From CAWKZT01 sp963854565 (GTDB lineage Bacteria; Actinomycetota; Acidimicrobiia; Acidimicrobiales; JAHEJN01), in assembly GCA_963854565.1 (NCBI GenBank), contig CAWKZT010000011.1:1-24032 (forward strand): a DNA stretch of 24,032 nt, read 5' to 3'. The position numbers were made by a program, and so were the translations under genes. Under the pieces are notes generated by a model, which saw only the letters and a program-made list of their open reading frames with translations, ran no database searches and had not been told where the DNA came from. Each line of letters begins with the position of its first letter. Within the stretch, counting starts at the first letter, position 1. This document shows positions 1 through 8,847 of this stretch, one piece after another.

Positions 1-216
1 AGCAATGTTGTGGGCCGCATGGCCGACCGTCACGCTCACGCCAATTTTCCGTAGGCGATCAACCGTCGATGACTCGCGCTGGTCGCTGCCGGACACCTGT
101 TGACCCATTTGCCGCAACACAGTCGCTATGGCACTCATACCGGCGCCGCCTACACCAACGATGTGGGTGTGCCGCTCGGCAGAAACAAGGTCACTTGCGG
201 AGAACTGGTCAGTCAC
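1..216 (-). CDS. murC: UDP-N-acetylmuramate--L-alanine ligase MurC (N-terminal part, cut by window edge)
   Basis: MurC adds L-alanine to UDP-MurNAc in the cytoplasm, the first amino-acid step of the peptidoglycan stem peptide. Only about 72 N-terminal residues are present. They contain the Rossmann-like UDP-binding motif HIVGVGGAGMSAIA, followed by an SGSD segment, typical of MurC. The rest, including the ATP-binding domain, lies left of the window. I chose the GTG at 216 because GGAG lies 7 bases upstream. An in-frame ATG at 222 has the same GGAG only 1 base away. With the GTG start the gene overlaps the murG stop by 8 bases, so it is translationally coupled as the last visible gene of the dcw operon. 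The family call is firm; the start is less so. Confidence 0.93.
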   Translation of the reverse strand, partial: MTDQFSASDLVSAERHTHIVGVGGAGMSAIATVLRQMGQQVSGSDQRESSTVDRLRKIGVSVTVGHAAHNIA

Positions 217-1315
217 GCGCATGCTCCATTACCAATGCGGCTACCTGATCAGCCGCGTCTAGGCGGGCTACCGACGCAGCGCCTGCGGCCATCGCCTCTA
301 GACGCTCGGTATCACCCAAGAGCTCGTCGACCAGTTCGCCAAACACGGACGCCGTCAAGTCGCCGTCGGCAACAAGCACGGCGCCGCCCGCGTCAACCAT
401 CGCCTGGGCATTCGCCGTTTGGTGATCGCCCGGCGCTCCTGGTAGAGGCACCAAAACACTAGGGACCGCTACGGCAGCTAATTCGGCCACCGATGAAGCA
501 CCGGCACGGCAAACAACAAGTTCCGAGGCCGTCAGGACCGTTGCCATATCCGCCTCGTACTTGACCGGCACATACCCAGCAGTTTCCGGAGGCCGATCAA
601 TAACATCCCAATCTCGGGCTCCGATGAGGTGGCGTACGACCAGATCGTCGCGGTCATTCCAGGAACCCACCGCCTCGACAACAGCCTGGTTGATTCGCCG
701 CGCTCCAAGTGAGCCGCCGTACACGGTGACCAATCGACGTCCTTCGGGAATGTTCAACCGCTCTCGTGCTGCTGCATGTTGTTCTGGCCGGTTGATACCC
801 CGCATCTCGGGACGGACCGGATTTCCCGTAAGGACCGAATGAGGCAGGTCGGTGCCCGGAAACGAAATGGCACAAGCCTTCGCCCAACGGCTCACCACTC
901 TATTTGCGGCGCCCGGCACAGCGTTCTGCTCGGCGATCACAACGGGAACTTTGAGTAGCCTGGCGGCGAACGCGCACGGAACGCTGGCGTAGCCGCCCAA
1001 GGAGACAACAACCTTCGGACGCAATCGGCGTACCAGAAAGAACGCCTGGAAGGTCGCCTTAATCAGCCCAGCAATCGCGGAGACATTACCTAGCGTGAGC
1101 TTTCGCTGGATTCCGCGGCCGGGAAGAACTACCAGGGCGAAGCCCGCCTTGGGAACCATGTCTCGCTCGATCCCTCGAGCGCTACCCACGTAGTGAATGG
1201 CAGCGAGATCATGGCCCGCCGAAACGAGTGCTTCAGCAATGGCGATACCCGGATTGACATGACCAGCCGTGCCACCACCAGCGACGATGGCATACGTGGG
1301 CGTAGCGTCACTCAT
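209..1315 (-). CDS. murG: UDP-N-acetylglucosamine--lipid I GlcNAc transferase MurG
   Basis: MurG is a peripheral glycosyltransferase on the inner face of the membrane that converts lipid I to lipid II. The 368-residue product has the N-terminal GGGTAGHV loop (about residues 13-20), a VSLGGYAS segment, a GGSLGA loop, and the C-terminal nucleotide-sugar region with CRAGASSVAEL and PGDHQTANA. These are family hallmarks and the length is normal. The open frame continues upstream, but the ATG at 1315 is the likely start. It overlaps the ftsW stop as ATGA, and the residues before it do not resemble MurG. Only a weak AGG lies upstream, so translation probably depends on coupling to ftsW. The murC start overlaps its 3' end. 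Confidence 0.96.
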   Translation of the reverse strand: MSDATPTYAIVAGGGTAGHVNPGIAIAEALVSAGHDLAAIHYVGSARGIERDMVPKAGFALVVLPGRGIQRKLTLGNVSAIAGLIKATFQAFFLVRRLRPKVVVSLGGYASVPCAFAARLLKVPVVIAEQNAVPGAANRVVSRWAKACAISFPGTDLPHSVLTGNPVRPEMRGINRPEQHAAARERLNIPEGRRLVTVYGGSLGARRINQAVVEAVGSWNDRDDLVVRHLIGARDWDVIDRPPETAGYVPVKYEADMATVLTASELVVCRAGASSVAELAAVAVPSVLVPLPGAPGDHQTANAQAMVDAGGAVLVADGDLTASVFGELVDELLGDTERLEAMAAGAASVARLDAADQVAALVMEHARD

Positions 1316-2547
1316 ACTCGAGCCTGACGCGCAATGTTCAACATAATGCCGACCGCAATCATGTTGATAAGCAATGAGGAACCTCCGGCCGACAAGAACG
1401 GCAACGGAACTCCAGTAATTGGTAACACGCCAATAGCAGCGCCAATGTTGACGAAGGCCTGCACGACCAACCAGGCGGTGATACCAACTGCTAACAGCGT
1501 GCCGAAGCGGTCCGGAGCTTCGCCCGCAATCTTGATACCGACGATGCCCAAGATGACAAACATGATGATAATCATCACGGCGCCGACCAAGCCGAGTTCT
1601 TCGCCAATGACGGAGAAGATGAAGTCCGTGTGGGCGAAGGGAAGGAACCCCCATTTTGCTCGTCCGTTGCCAAGACCCACACCTCCAACGCCGCCTGAGG
1701 CTATACCCACCAACGACTGAATGGTCTGGTAGCCGTTGTTCAACGGATCATCCCATGGGTCAAGAAAGGCCAAGATCCGGGCCCGGCGATAGGGCGCAAG
1801 CATCGCCAATATTCCGGCGGCCCCCGCGCCGGCTCCGGCACATATAGCAAGCGGCACCATGGGAACACCAATGATGTACATCATGACGAAAACCGTGAAG
1901 GCAATAATTAGCGTGGTACCTAAATTTGGCTGCAACATGATCAACGCGCTGCACGCAAACAGCCACAGCATTACCGGGCGTAGGCCCGCACGAATATCGC
2001 GAATGTTCCCGGCATGGCGAGATAGCAAAGATGCGGTCCAGACCACCATGGCCAGTTTGGCCAACTCAGATGGCTGTATCGAAAGCGGTCCGATCACAAT
2101 CCAACGCCGGGCCCCGTTCACTGATGTGCCGATGCCTGGCACCAGGACCAGGAACAACAGTGCGAAGGCAACAGCAAGTAGCAACCCACTAAAATCGCGC
2201 AGCCGACGATAATCGAGCCGTGTGGCGGCCGTTAGCCCACCGAGGGCCAAGAGAAACCAAATTCCTTGTCGTTGGAAATGAAACCAGCTGGAACCCGTCT
2301 GATCTAGAGCAATGACCGAACTAGCGGACAACACCATGACCAGGCCAATGAGGTTCAAAGCGATAACCACGACCAACAAGACAACAAAGCTGCCCGAACG
2401 CCGATGACCACTCTGACGCACCGGTCGCGACGCGCCCGAACCAGTACGTAAGCCCCCGCGCTTTGATCCAGGTTTTGTCCTTGCCGGCGCCGCCCGACGT
2501 TGCCGACCAGTCCCACTATGAGAACGGTTCTGGATGGTCGGGGTCAT
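1312..2547 (-). CDS. ftsW: Septal peptidoglycan glycosyltransferase FtsW (SEDS family)
   Basis: FtsW polymerises glycan strands from lipid II at the division septum, working with the transpeptidase FtsI encoded upstream. The 411-residue protein starts with about 50 basic, Arg/Gly/Ser-rich cytoplasmic residues, then roughly ten hydrophobic helices. SEDS signatures are visible: NGARRWI (144-150), QPSELAK (158-164), and FAHTDFIFSVIGEELG (from 304), whose Asp308 matches the SEDS catalytic aspartate. The PLPFLSAGGSSL loop lies near the C-terminus. The ATG at 2547 overlaps the murD stop as ATGA, with a GGGGG stretch a few bases upstream. Its own stop overlaps the murG start. RodA is the alternative, but the position between murD and murG fits FtsW. 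Confidence 0.95.
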   Translation of the reverse strand: MTPTIQNRSHSGTGRQRRAAPARTKPGSKRGGLRTGSGASRPVRQSGHRRSGSFVVLLVVVIALNLIGLVMVLSASSVIALDQTGSSWFHFQRQGIWFLLALGGLTAATRLDYRRLRDFSGLLLAVAFALLFLVLVPGIGTSVNGARRWIVIGPLSIQPSELAKLAMVVWTASLLSRHAGNIRDIRAGLRPVMLWLFACSALIMLQPNLGTTLIIAFTVFVMMYIIGVPMVPLAICAGAGAGAAGILAMLAPYRRARILAFLDPWDDPLNNGYQTIQSLVGIASGGVGGVGLGNGRAKWGFLPFAHTDFIFSVIGEELGLVGAVMIIIMFVILGIVGIKIAGEAPDRFGTLLAVGITAWLVVQAFVNIGAAIGVLPITGVPLPFLSAGGSSLLINMIAVGIMLNIARQARV

Positions 2548-3857
2548 TTGTTTCCCCCAGGAAGTGCTTGCACGATGCTGCGAAAATCATCGCCGCGCTT
2601 CGTGTAGTTCTCGTACCAGTCAAAAGATGCGCACCCCGGCGAGAGTAAAACTACGTCCCCTGGCGATGCAAGATTGCGGGCCGCCTCGACGGCTTCAGCC
2701 ATGGACCCGGCGTCGACAACCGGGACGAATTCACCGAATACTTCACGGACATCGTCCGCCGAATCGCCGATAGCCACTACCGCACGAACATGCTCGTGCA
2801 GTTCGGCCATAGGCGCCAACGAGATCCCCTTGTCAGACCCGCCGGCAATCAGGACGGCCGAACAAAATCCGCCCAGGGCCGCGACAACGGCATGAGGCGT
2901 GGTGGCCTTGGAGTCGTTATACCACCGAATGCCATCAAAATCAGCCACAAGTTCGACTCGGTGCGCAATGCCAGGGAACGCTCGTAATGCGGCCCTAATG
3001 CCTTCAAAGGTGGCTCCCACGCCGCTAGCTATTGCCGCGGCAGCCAGCGCGTTAAACGTATTGTGTGGCAACGGGCTCCACAATTCGGCAACATCCACAA
3101 GTTCTACTTCGTTAGCCATCAACATCGAACCAACGACCCGATAAGCACCGTTACTCCCCACCAACCGATGCTCAGTCGCCGCGGGCAAATGCCCCATGAC
3201 TACCTCGTCGTCGGCGTTGGCGACAGAAATATCATCTGGATTCTGATGAACCCAGATGTTGGCCTTGGATGTTTCGTAGGCCTCCAATGAAGCATGCACA
3301 TCAAGGTGATCTGGTCCAAAGTTAAGCCAGGCCCCGACCACTGGCCGAAAGCGAGCGCTATGGCCCAGTCGGAAAGATGAGGCTTCAGCCACAAAGACAT
3401 CAACGCTGGTGTCCTCGATGGCCTCGACGAGTGGTGTGTCCGTGTTGCCGGCTGCCACCGCGGACAGGCCGCTTGACTGCAGCATGGAGGTAACCAGTTC
3501 CGTGACCGTGGTCTTTCCGTTGGTCCCGGTGATCGCAACAACGGGGCGGGTATCCCAGTCCTGAGCCAAGTCGAACTCGCTCACAACCTGCACACCAGCG
3601 GTTTGCGCCGCCGCGAAGATGGGATGGGTATCGGGCACACCGGGACTTGGTGCCACGAACATGGCGCCGTCCAAGGCTTGAGCTAGGTCAGTCGGAGACG
3701 GAGCTTCGACGAGATCGATACCCAGACTGTTGGCGAATTTCCGGACTTCGGGACGAGGTCGGTCCTCAGTGGCCACGACGGCAATATTGCGCTTAGCCAG
3801 AGCGGTAGCAACCGCCCGCCCCGTTACCCCTAAACCTACAACCACAGCATGCGTCAT
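2544..3857 (-). CDS. murD: UDP-N-acetylmuramoyl-L-alanine--D-glutamate ligase MurD
   Basis: MurD adds D-glutamate to UDP-MurNAc-L-Ala in the cytoplasm. The 437-residue product shows an N-terminal dinucleotide-type fold (VVVGLGVTGRA), the Mur ligase ATP loop ITGTNGKTT (about 109-117), EASSFRL, NFGPDHLDVH, and the C-terminal HRVELV, WYNDSKATTP and LLSPGCASFDWYENY segments. This is a complete set for MurD. The ATG at 3857 shares its A with the last base of the mraY stop (TGATG), with GGAG about 10 bases upstream. The open frame runs further upstream, but that stretch is antiparallel-free read-through of mraY in another frame. The gene ends in ATGA with ftsW. Confidence 0.96.
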   Translation of the reverse strand: MTHAVVVGLGVTGRAVATALAKRNIAVVATEDRPRPEVRKFANSLGIDLVEAPSPTDLAQALDGAMFVAPSPGVPDTHPIFAAAQTAGVQVVSEFDLAQDWDTRPVVAITGTNGKTTVTELVTSMLQSSGLSAVAAGNTDTPLVEAIEDTSVDVFVAEASSFRLGHSARFRPVVGAWLNFGPDHLDVHASLEAYETSKANIWVHQNPDDISVANADDEVVMGHLPAATEHRLVGSNGAYRVVGSMLMANEVELVDVAELWSPLPHNTFNALAAAAIASGVGATFEGIRAALRAFPGIAHRVELVADFDGIRWYNDSKATTPHAVVAALGGFCSAVLIAGGSDKGISLAPMAELHEHVRAVVAIGDSADDVREVFGEFVPVVDAGSMAEAVEAARNLASPGDVVLLSPGCASFDWYENYTKRGDDFRSIVQALPGGNK

Positions 3858-4891
3858 CAGTCGGCGGCTCCGATGGCCACAAAGTCGCCATAAAACAACG
3901 CCAGGCCCAACCCAGCGAGCAAACCACCAATGATCCAGAAGCGGATAATTACCGTGGTCTCGGGCCAACCAGAAAGCTCAAAATGGTGATGGACGGGTGC
4001 CATCCGAAAGATTCGGCGGCCCCCGGTTAGTTTGAAAAATCCGACTTGCAAGATCACCGACACTGTTTCGCCCACAAAGACCAAACCAATAATCGGCAGC
4101 AGCAGATGGGTGTTTGTAGCCAACGACAAACACGCCAATCCCGTACCTATCGCCAGAGACCCGGTGTCACCCATAAAGATCTGCGCCGGGGCTGCGTTCC
4201 ACCATAGGAAACCAGTGATGGCCCCCATCATGGTTACGCCAATTACGGCGATATCGAGCCCATGGGCCACATCGTAAATCTCCTGGTTTCGGAAGGCCCA
4301 GAACGCTATTACTGCGAACGCGGCCGAAGCAAAGATGGCCGACCCACCCGCCAAGCCATCAAGCCCATCGGTCAAATTCACCGCGTTACTCATTGCGATA
4401 ATGAGGAACGTCGCCCACAGCACCCATCCCACCGGTCCAAGATCCCAACCCGGAGAGTTCCAGCGCGTGAATGACACCTCGGTGTGCACATCGGTGAGCG
4501 TGACCATAAGGATCGAAAAGCCCAAGGCGACGGCGATAAGACCAATCATTTTGGTCCGAGAGGTGAGCCCCAGATTGCGCTCGTTACGAATCTTCAGCAG
4601 ATCATCAACGAATCCCACGAAACCGGCGCCCATAATTGCCGCAAGAATTAGCAGACCCGTGCGAGTGTAAATGCCGTTGTACAGATCGCTGATGGCATAA
4701 CCGACGAAAATGGCGGCCACGATGGCGATTCCGCCCATGGTGGGTGTACCTGCTTTGACATGGTGACCGTCGGGACCATCATCGCGAATTGGTTGCCCTA
4801 TCCCCCGTTGGGTAAGCCATTGAATAAGAAAGTGCGTTCCGACGAGTGACGTAACCATCGCAATAGCAGCAGCAATAAGTAATCGAGTCAT
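3857..4891 (-). CDS. mraY: Phospho-N-acetylmuramoyl-pentapeptide transferase MraY
   Basis: MraY is the integral membrane enzyme that moves phospho-MurNAc-pentapeptide from UDP onto undecaprenyl phosphate, making lipid I. The 344-residue protein has about ten hydrophobic segments. Family motifs are GTPTMGG near residue 50, FVDDLLK, NAVNLTDGLDGLAGG, FMGDTGSLAIG, and the cytoplasmic APVHHHFELSGWPE loop. The aspartates that bind Mg2+ and substrate are all in place. The ATG at 4891 overlaps the murE stop as ATGA and has GGAG 8 bases upstream. In most dcw clusters murF sits directly before mraY. Here murE abuts it instead, so there is no room for murF. Confidence 0.97.
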   Translation of the reverse strand: MTRLLIAAAIAMVTSLVGTHFLIQWLTQRGIGQPIRDDGPDGHHVKAGTPTMGGIAIVAAIFVGYAISDLYNGIYTRTGLLILAAIMGAGFVGFVDDLLKIRNERNLGLTSRTKMIGLIAVALGFSILMVTLTDVHTEVSFTRWNSPGWDLGPVGWVLWATFLIIAMSNAVNLTDGLDGLAGGSAIFASAAFAVIAFWAFRNQEIYDVAHGLDIAVIGVTMMGAITGFLWWNAAPAQIFMGDTGSLAIGTGLACLSLATNTHLLLPIIGLVFVGETVSVILQVGFFKLTGGRRIFRMAPVHHHFELSGWPETTVIIRFWIIGGLLAGLGLALFYGDFVAIGAAD

Positions 4892-6321
4892 GCCACGGTC
4901 TCCATTTCGAGCAGAATTTGTCGAGCTACAACACGATCATCAAAATCGGCAACAACTGTTCCGGTGGTCTGGGTTGTCTCGTGACCCTTGCCAGCAATCA
5001 CCACGACGTCGCCGGCGGCCGCATTGTGAAGGGCCAAGGAAATGGCCGTTCGGCGGTCCGCTTCAACTCGCACGTGCTCGGATTCGGCGATTCCGGCCAT
5101 GATTTCCTCAATGATCTGCTCAGGAACCTCACTTCGAGGATTATCCGATGTGACGACGACACGATGAGCATTATCTGCGGCCACACGACCCATCTCCGGT
5201 CGCTTCGACCGGTCACGGTCGCCTCCGGCTCCAAACACGACCCAGACTTCGCCCGAAGTAAGTTCGCGAGCCGCCGTGAGAACTTTTAGCAGACCATCAG
5301 GAGTGTGGGCGTAGTCAACAACGACGGAGAATTTGCCCGCTGCAATCGTTTCAAATCGTCCCGGGACCGCCGTGATCGCGCCCAATCCGTCGGCAATTTG
5401 TTCATCGCTCAAACCCAACAGCGACGCACATGTTGCTGCCACGACCGCGTTTGCCACATTAAATCGACCACCAAGGGGCAAGGTGATGCGCTTACCTCTC
5501 CAAACAAAGTTCGAACGATCGGCAAACAGCGTGAGATCCTCGACGTCGTCCAAGCTCACCTCTATAACTTCGGTCGCCACGCGCTCGGCAAGTTTCCTGC
5601 CCATTGCTGTGCCGACATCGATTACCGACAGAGCCGTACGGCTGGGTTCAAACAGCGAAGCCTTCGCCTCGAAATATTCCTCAAACGTGTGGTGGTAGTC
5701 CAGGTGATCGAGGCTCAGATTAGTGAATGCCGCAATAGCAAACTGCACCCCGTTCACCCGACGCTGAGCCAGCGCATGGGAAGAAACTTCCATCGCGACC
5801 ATGTCAGTACCTGCGTCTCGCTCAGCGGCAAGTAGCGCCTGAAGAACAGGAGCTTCCGGAGTTGTGCGGGCTCCAGTTAGGGTGCCAATTTGAGCCGCTC
5901 GTTTCCCAGCATGACGAAAAATATCCGCCAACAAATAAACGGTTGTGGTCTTGCCGTTCGTTCCGGTAATTCCGATCACAGGAACAGTGGTAGACGGAGT
6001 GCCATGAAACGCCGCTGCCAACCAGCCAACCGCAGTGCGACTGGATTCGACAACAATCTCCGCGACACCAAGGCCGAGCGGACGCTCAACGACCAGTGCA
6101 ACTGCTCCAGAGGCCACGGCCTGGTGGGCATAATCGTGACCGTCATGTGCCTCGCCTGAGACACAGACAAACAGCGTGCCGTCGATCACGTCAAGCGAGT
6201 CCATGGCGACCCCGGAAATAGAAATTTCCTTCAAGTCCCACGCTGAACTACTCCCGGCGACAACCAATGGGTCGTCGGCCAGCATTTTGGCTTGTTCGAG
6301 AACCGCGGCCAAACTAGCCAC
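4888..6321 (-). CDS. murE: UDP-MurNAc-L-Ala-D-Glu--2,6-diaminopimelate ligase MurE
   Basis: MurE adds the third amino acid of the stem peptide. The 477-residue product shows GITGTNGKTTT (about 117-127), MEVSSHAL, TNLSLDHLDYHH, the likely carbamylated lysine in YFEAKASLF (Lys220), DYAHTPDGL, FGAGGDRDRSKRP, DNPR (393-396) and KGHET (445-449). DNPR is the motif that binds meso-diaminopimelate, so a DAP-type peptidoglycan is predicted. I chose GTG at 6321: GGAG lies 7 bases upstream and it overlaps the ftsI stop by 8 bases. The upstream extension of the open frame is Arg/Ser-rich sequence read out of frame from ftsI. The stop overlaps mraY as ATGA. Confidence 0.95.
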   Translation of the reverse strand: MASLAAVLEQAKMLADDPLVVAGSSSAWDLKEISISGVAMDSLDVIDGTLFVCVSGEAHDGHDYAHQAVASGAVALVVERPLGLGVAEIVVESSRTAVGWLAAAFHGTPSTTVPVIGITGTNGKTTTVYLLADIFRHAGKRAAQIGTLTGARTTPEAPVLQALLAAERDAGTDMVAMEVSSHALAQRRVNGVQFAIAAFTNLSLDHLDYHHTFEEYFEAKASLFEPSRTALSVIDVGTAMGRKLAERVATEVIEVSLDDVEDLTLFADRSNFVWRGKRITLPLGGRFNVANAVVAATCASLLGLSDEQIADGLGAITAVPGRFETIAAGKFSVVVDYAHTPDGLLKVLTAARELTSGEVWVVFGAGGDRDRSKRPEMGRVAADNAHRVVVTSDNPRSEVPEQIIEEIMAGIAESEHVRVEADRRTAISLALHNAAAGDVVVIAGKGHETTQTTGTVVADFDDRVVARQILLEMETVA

Positions 6322-8416
6322 CGGTCGACTCCGCTGTTTCGGATCCGGCCGCTGGGATCGGTTCCCCGTTGTCGTCGAGCAACACAACCTCTTCTTCGAC
6401 CGGCTCCGGAAGCACAGCAGCCTCACCGCGTACCCGAGGAGGTTCGACGTCGACGACTTCGACACCATCAGTCGGATCGGTCTCGGGACCATCCTCGACT
6501 GGCTGACTCGTGGTGTCGACTTCGACGTCCCTCAGGACCAACTCTACGTTGGGAGGAATCTGGAATCGACGTACTGCATATTCGGCTATATCGGCAAATA
6601 ATGGGGCGGCAGCCGATCCGCCATAGATCGAGTTCGAGGGCTCGTCGATAGTGACCAAAATGGAAAGCTCCGGTGCATGAGCCGGCAAAAAACCGGCGAA
6701 ACTGGCGATGTAAAGACGGTCACCCGGGGTGCCATAGCCACCGTTTGGAAAGGGCTTCCATGCCGTGCCTGTTTTACCAGCCACCTGATACCCGGTCACC
6801 GCGGCACGTTTGCCCGTTCCCGAGGTCACGACCTGCGCCATCATCTCACGAACAGTGGCACCGGTACGCTCCGAAACGACTCGGTGCGTGTCGGGTTCGG
6901 TGAGTTCAATCTCGTTGCCTTCGCCATCTACGGCGCCGGTCACCAGAACTGGGGGCACATAAACACCACCATTGGCAATCGTGTTCAACGATGTGAGCAT
7001 CTGAATTGGTGTAACCGAAATACCTTGGCCAATAGGAATGGTGGCAATCGATACACCTGACCACTCCTCAAGCGAAGGCATCACGCCAGTGCTCTCAAAG
7101 TTGGCATCGAGACTCGTCAACTCGCCGAATCCAAAGTCACGGAAGTACTGATCGACCTTGGTCTCTCCGAGTTCTTGCGCCCACATCGTGGTGCCGACAT
7201 TTGAGGATTTTACCAAAATGTCGGTGAGCGTCCACATGGAGTCCGGGTGCGGACTCGAGTCGCTAAAGGTGCGGTCGTACAACTCCATTGACGATGGCAC
7301 ACTGCGAACGCTCTCCGGCGACGCAATACCTTCCTCAATTATTGCCGCCACAGTAAGCGGTTTGGTTATCGAACCGGGTTCGAAAGACCACGTCACCGCC
7401 CGATTTTCTGATGTAGTCACCGCGTCGCCGTCTTCGTCGCGGACCACACTTGCCATGGCCAAAATCTCGCCAGTTCCAGGCTTCATAACGACGACAACGC
7501 CGCCCTTCGCAGCCATGTCTTCAACCTGGGCGATCAGCATGCGTTCGACTTCGAACTGCAACGGTCGATCAAGGCTGAGGGTAAGCGTTGCACCCGTTTC
7601 GGCGGGTGTTTCGCTTCGTGTACCGGTTGCAATAGTGCGACCATCAGGCGCTGTCTCTAGGTTAATCTCACCTGCGACGCCGGCCAGCAGGTCGTCAAAT
7701 TGCAGTTCGAGGCCGCTCAGGCCTTCATGATCCACTCCGACTTGCCCGATCACGGCATTAGCGAGGGTGGACCCCGACGGATTAAAGCGGTGAGGTTCGT
7801 CGTACGCCGCAACGCCGGTTAGTTCGTAGCTGGCAACAAGTTCTGCCGTCGTATTGTCCACCTGGCGTTCAAGATAGACGAACGCGGCATCGGTGGTGAG
7901 TCGTTCAAGGAGGAACGCATAAGAAACGTCGAGCACCTGCGACAGCGCCAACGCTGTGCCCTCTTTATCGACTACCAAACGCGGATCGGCCCAGATAGTC
8001 CGCTGCGGAATCGAGATTGCCAACTGTTCGCCGTTGCGGTCGAGAAGAGCGCCACGACGCCCAGGAAGATCCTGGGTTCGGAGACGTTGCGTCTCCCCAT
8101 AGGCAACAAATTGCTCTGGTGAGGTGATTTGCAAGACCACCATGCGATAGGTCAATCCGCCCGCAGCTAGCAAAATGACTAGCAGTAAGCCCAAGAGGCG
8201 ACGTTTGGGTGACGTTGCCGCCCGCTGTACTGCCTTCGATGAGCGCGGGGCAGGACTTGTACGGGGGCGATACCCAGAAGTTGTCCGTGTACGAGTGGTG
8301 ACTGACCGGGTCGAAGGTAGCAGACGACTACTTGGCTGGGTTCCAGCCGTTCGACGCGTGCCACCTGGGCGAGATACCCGGGCACCTGGTTGATGAGAGC
8401 TCCGAGATCGGGTCAT
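6314..8416 (-). CDS. ftsI: Septal transpeptidase FtsI (class B penicillin-binding protein 3)
   Basis: FtsI cross-links septal peptidoglycan outside the membrane, partnered with FtsW. The 700-residue protein has a basic, Ser/Thr/Arg-rich cytoplasmic tail of about 70 residues, one membrane helix (about 74-95), and a PBP dimerisation domain with RRGALLDRNG. The transpeptidase domain carries the active-site motif SITK (Ser349/Lys352), SSN (404-406) and KTG (548-550). There are no PASTA repeats. Instead the last 75-80 residues form an acidic, Pro/Glu/Asp-rich tail, longer than in many family members. The ATG at 8416 has GGAG 8 bases upstream and lies 5 bases after the ftsL stop. murE overlaps its 3' end. 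Confidence 0.95.
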   Translation of the reverse strand: MTRSRSSHQPGARVSRPGGTRRTAGTQPSSRLLPSTRSVTTRTRTTSGYRPRTSPAPRSSKAVQRAATSPKRRLLGLLLVILLAAGGLTYRMVVLQITSPEQFVAYGETQRLRTQDLPGRRGALLDRNGEQLAISIPQRTIWADPRLVVDKEGTALALSQVLDVSYAFLLERLTTDAAFVYLERQVDNTTAELVASYELTGVAAYDEPHRFNPSGSTLANAVIGQVGVDHEGLSGLELQFDDLLAGVAGEINLETAPDGRTIATGTRSETPAETGATLTLSLDRPLQFEVERMLIAQVEDMAAKGGVVVVMKPGTGEILAMASVVRDEDGDAVTTSENRAVTWSFEPGSITKPLTVAAIIEEGIASPESVRSVPSSMELYDRTFSDSSPHPDSMWTLTDILVKSSNVGTTMWAQELGETKVDQYFRDFGFGELTSLDANFESTGVMPSLEEWSGVSIATIPIGQGISVTPIQMLTSLNTIANGGVYVPPVLVTGAVDGEGNEIELTEPDTHRVVSERTGATVREMMAQVVTSGTGKRAAVTGYQVAGKTGTAWKPFPNGGYGTPGDRLYIASFAGFLPAHAPELSILVTIDEPSNSIYGGSAAAPLFADIAEYAVRRFQIPPNVELVLRDVEVDTTSQPVEDGPETDPTDGVEVVDVEPPRVRGEAAVLPEPVEEEVVLLDDNGEPIPAAGSETAESTGG

Positions 8417-8421
8417 TGGGT

Positions 8422-8847
8422 TTACTCCGCTACTGCGACTGTGCCGGGGCTTAGATACACAACCATTGGTGCATCTACCATTCCGAAAACGCGAGCTGCA
8501 TCGACGATGCGTTGCGGAGCCTCAAGCTCAGCCAACTGAAGCTCCAGCGCATCGTTCGAAAGTTGAGCGGTCTTCGTCTCTACCGCGAGACGGTCGAGTT
8601 CCCGTTGCCCCTGTACCACCATTGTCTGAATCACTGCCATCAACATAAGAACACCGAAGATGGCGGCCATGGCGACCGGAGCCATCCAGCGCATGGCGCG
8701 TCCACCGAGTGTCGCATTAACAACCTTGAGTTTGCGTTGCGGCGCAGGTTGTGAAGGTCGCAAACGGACAACATTGCCCCGACCTGGACTGGTCTGGGGA
8801 TGGCGCTCCGGCGCGGTCTTGGTGGCTGTCGCCTTTCGGGCGCTCAT
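8422..8847 (-). CDS. ftsL: FtsL-like divisome protein
   Basis: This small bitopic protein sits between rsmH and ftsI, the standard position of ftsL. FtsL forms a complex with FtsB/DivIC and FtsQ and helps activate FtsWI. The 141-residue product has a basic cytoplasmic tail of about 50 residues, one membrane helix (about 54-78) and a short predicted coiled coil (about 80-110, Leu/Glu-rich). It then has APQRIVDAARVFGMV, which resembles the post-coil segment of FtsL/DivIC proteins. The sequence itself is weakly conserved, so the call rests mainly on topology and position. The ATG at 8847 overlaps the rsmH stop as ATGA. Confidence 0.85.
   Translation of the reverse strand: MSARKATATKTAPERHPQTSPGRGNVVRLRPSQPAPQRKLKVVNATLGGRAMRWMAPVAMAAIFGVLMLMAVIQTMVVQGQRELDRLAVETKTAQLSNDALELQLAELEAPQRIVDAARVFGMVDAPMVVYLSPGTVAVAE

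Noticed and set aside
5305..5835. 176-codon plus-strand frame opposite murE
   Set aside because: It is antisense to conserved MurE motifs and has no recognisable protein features.
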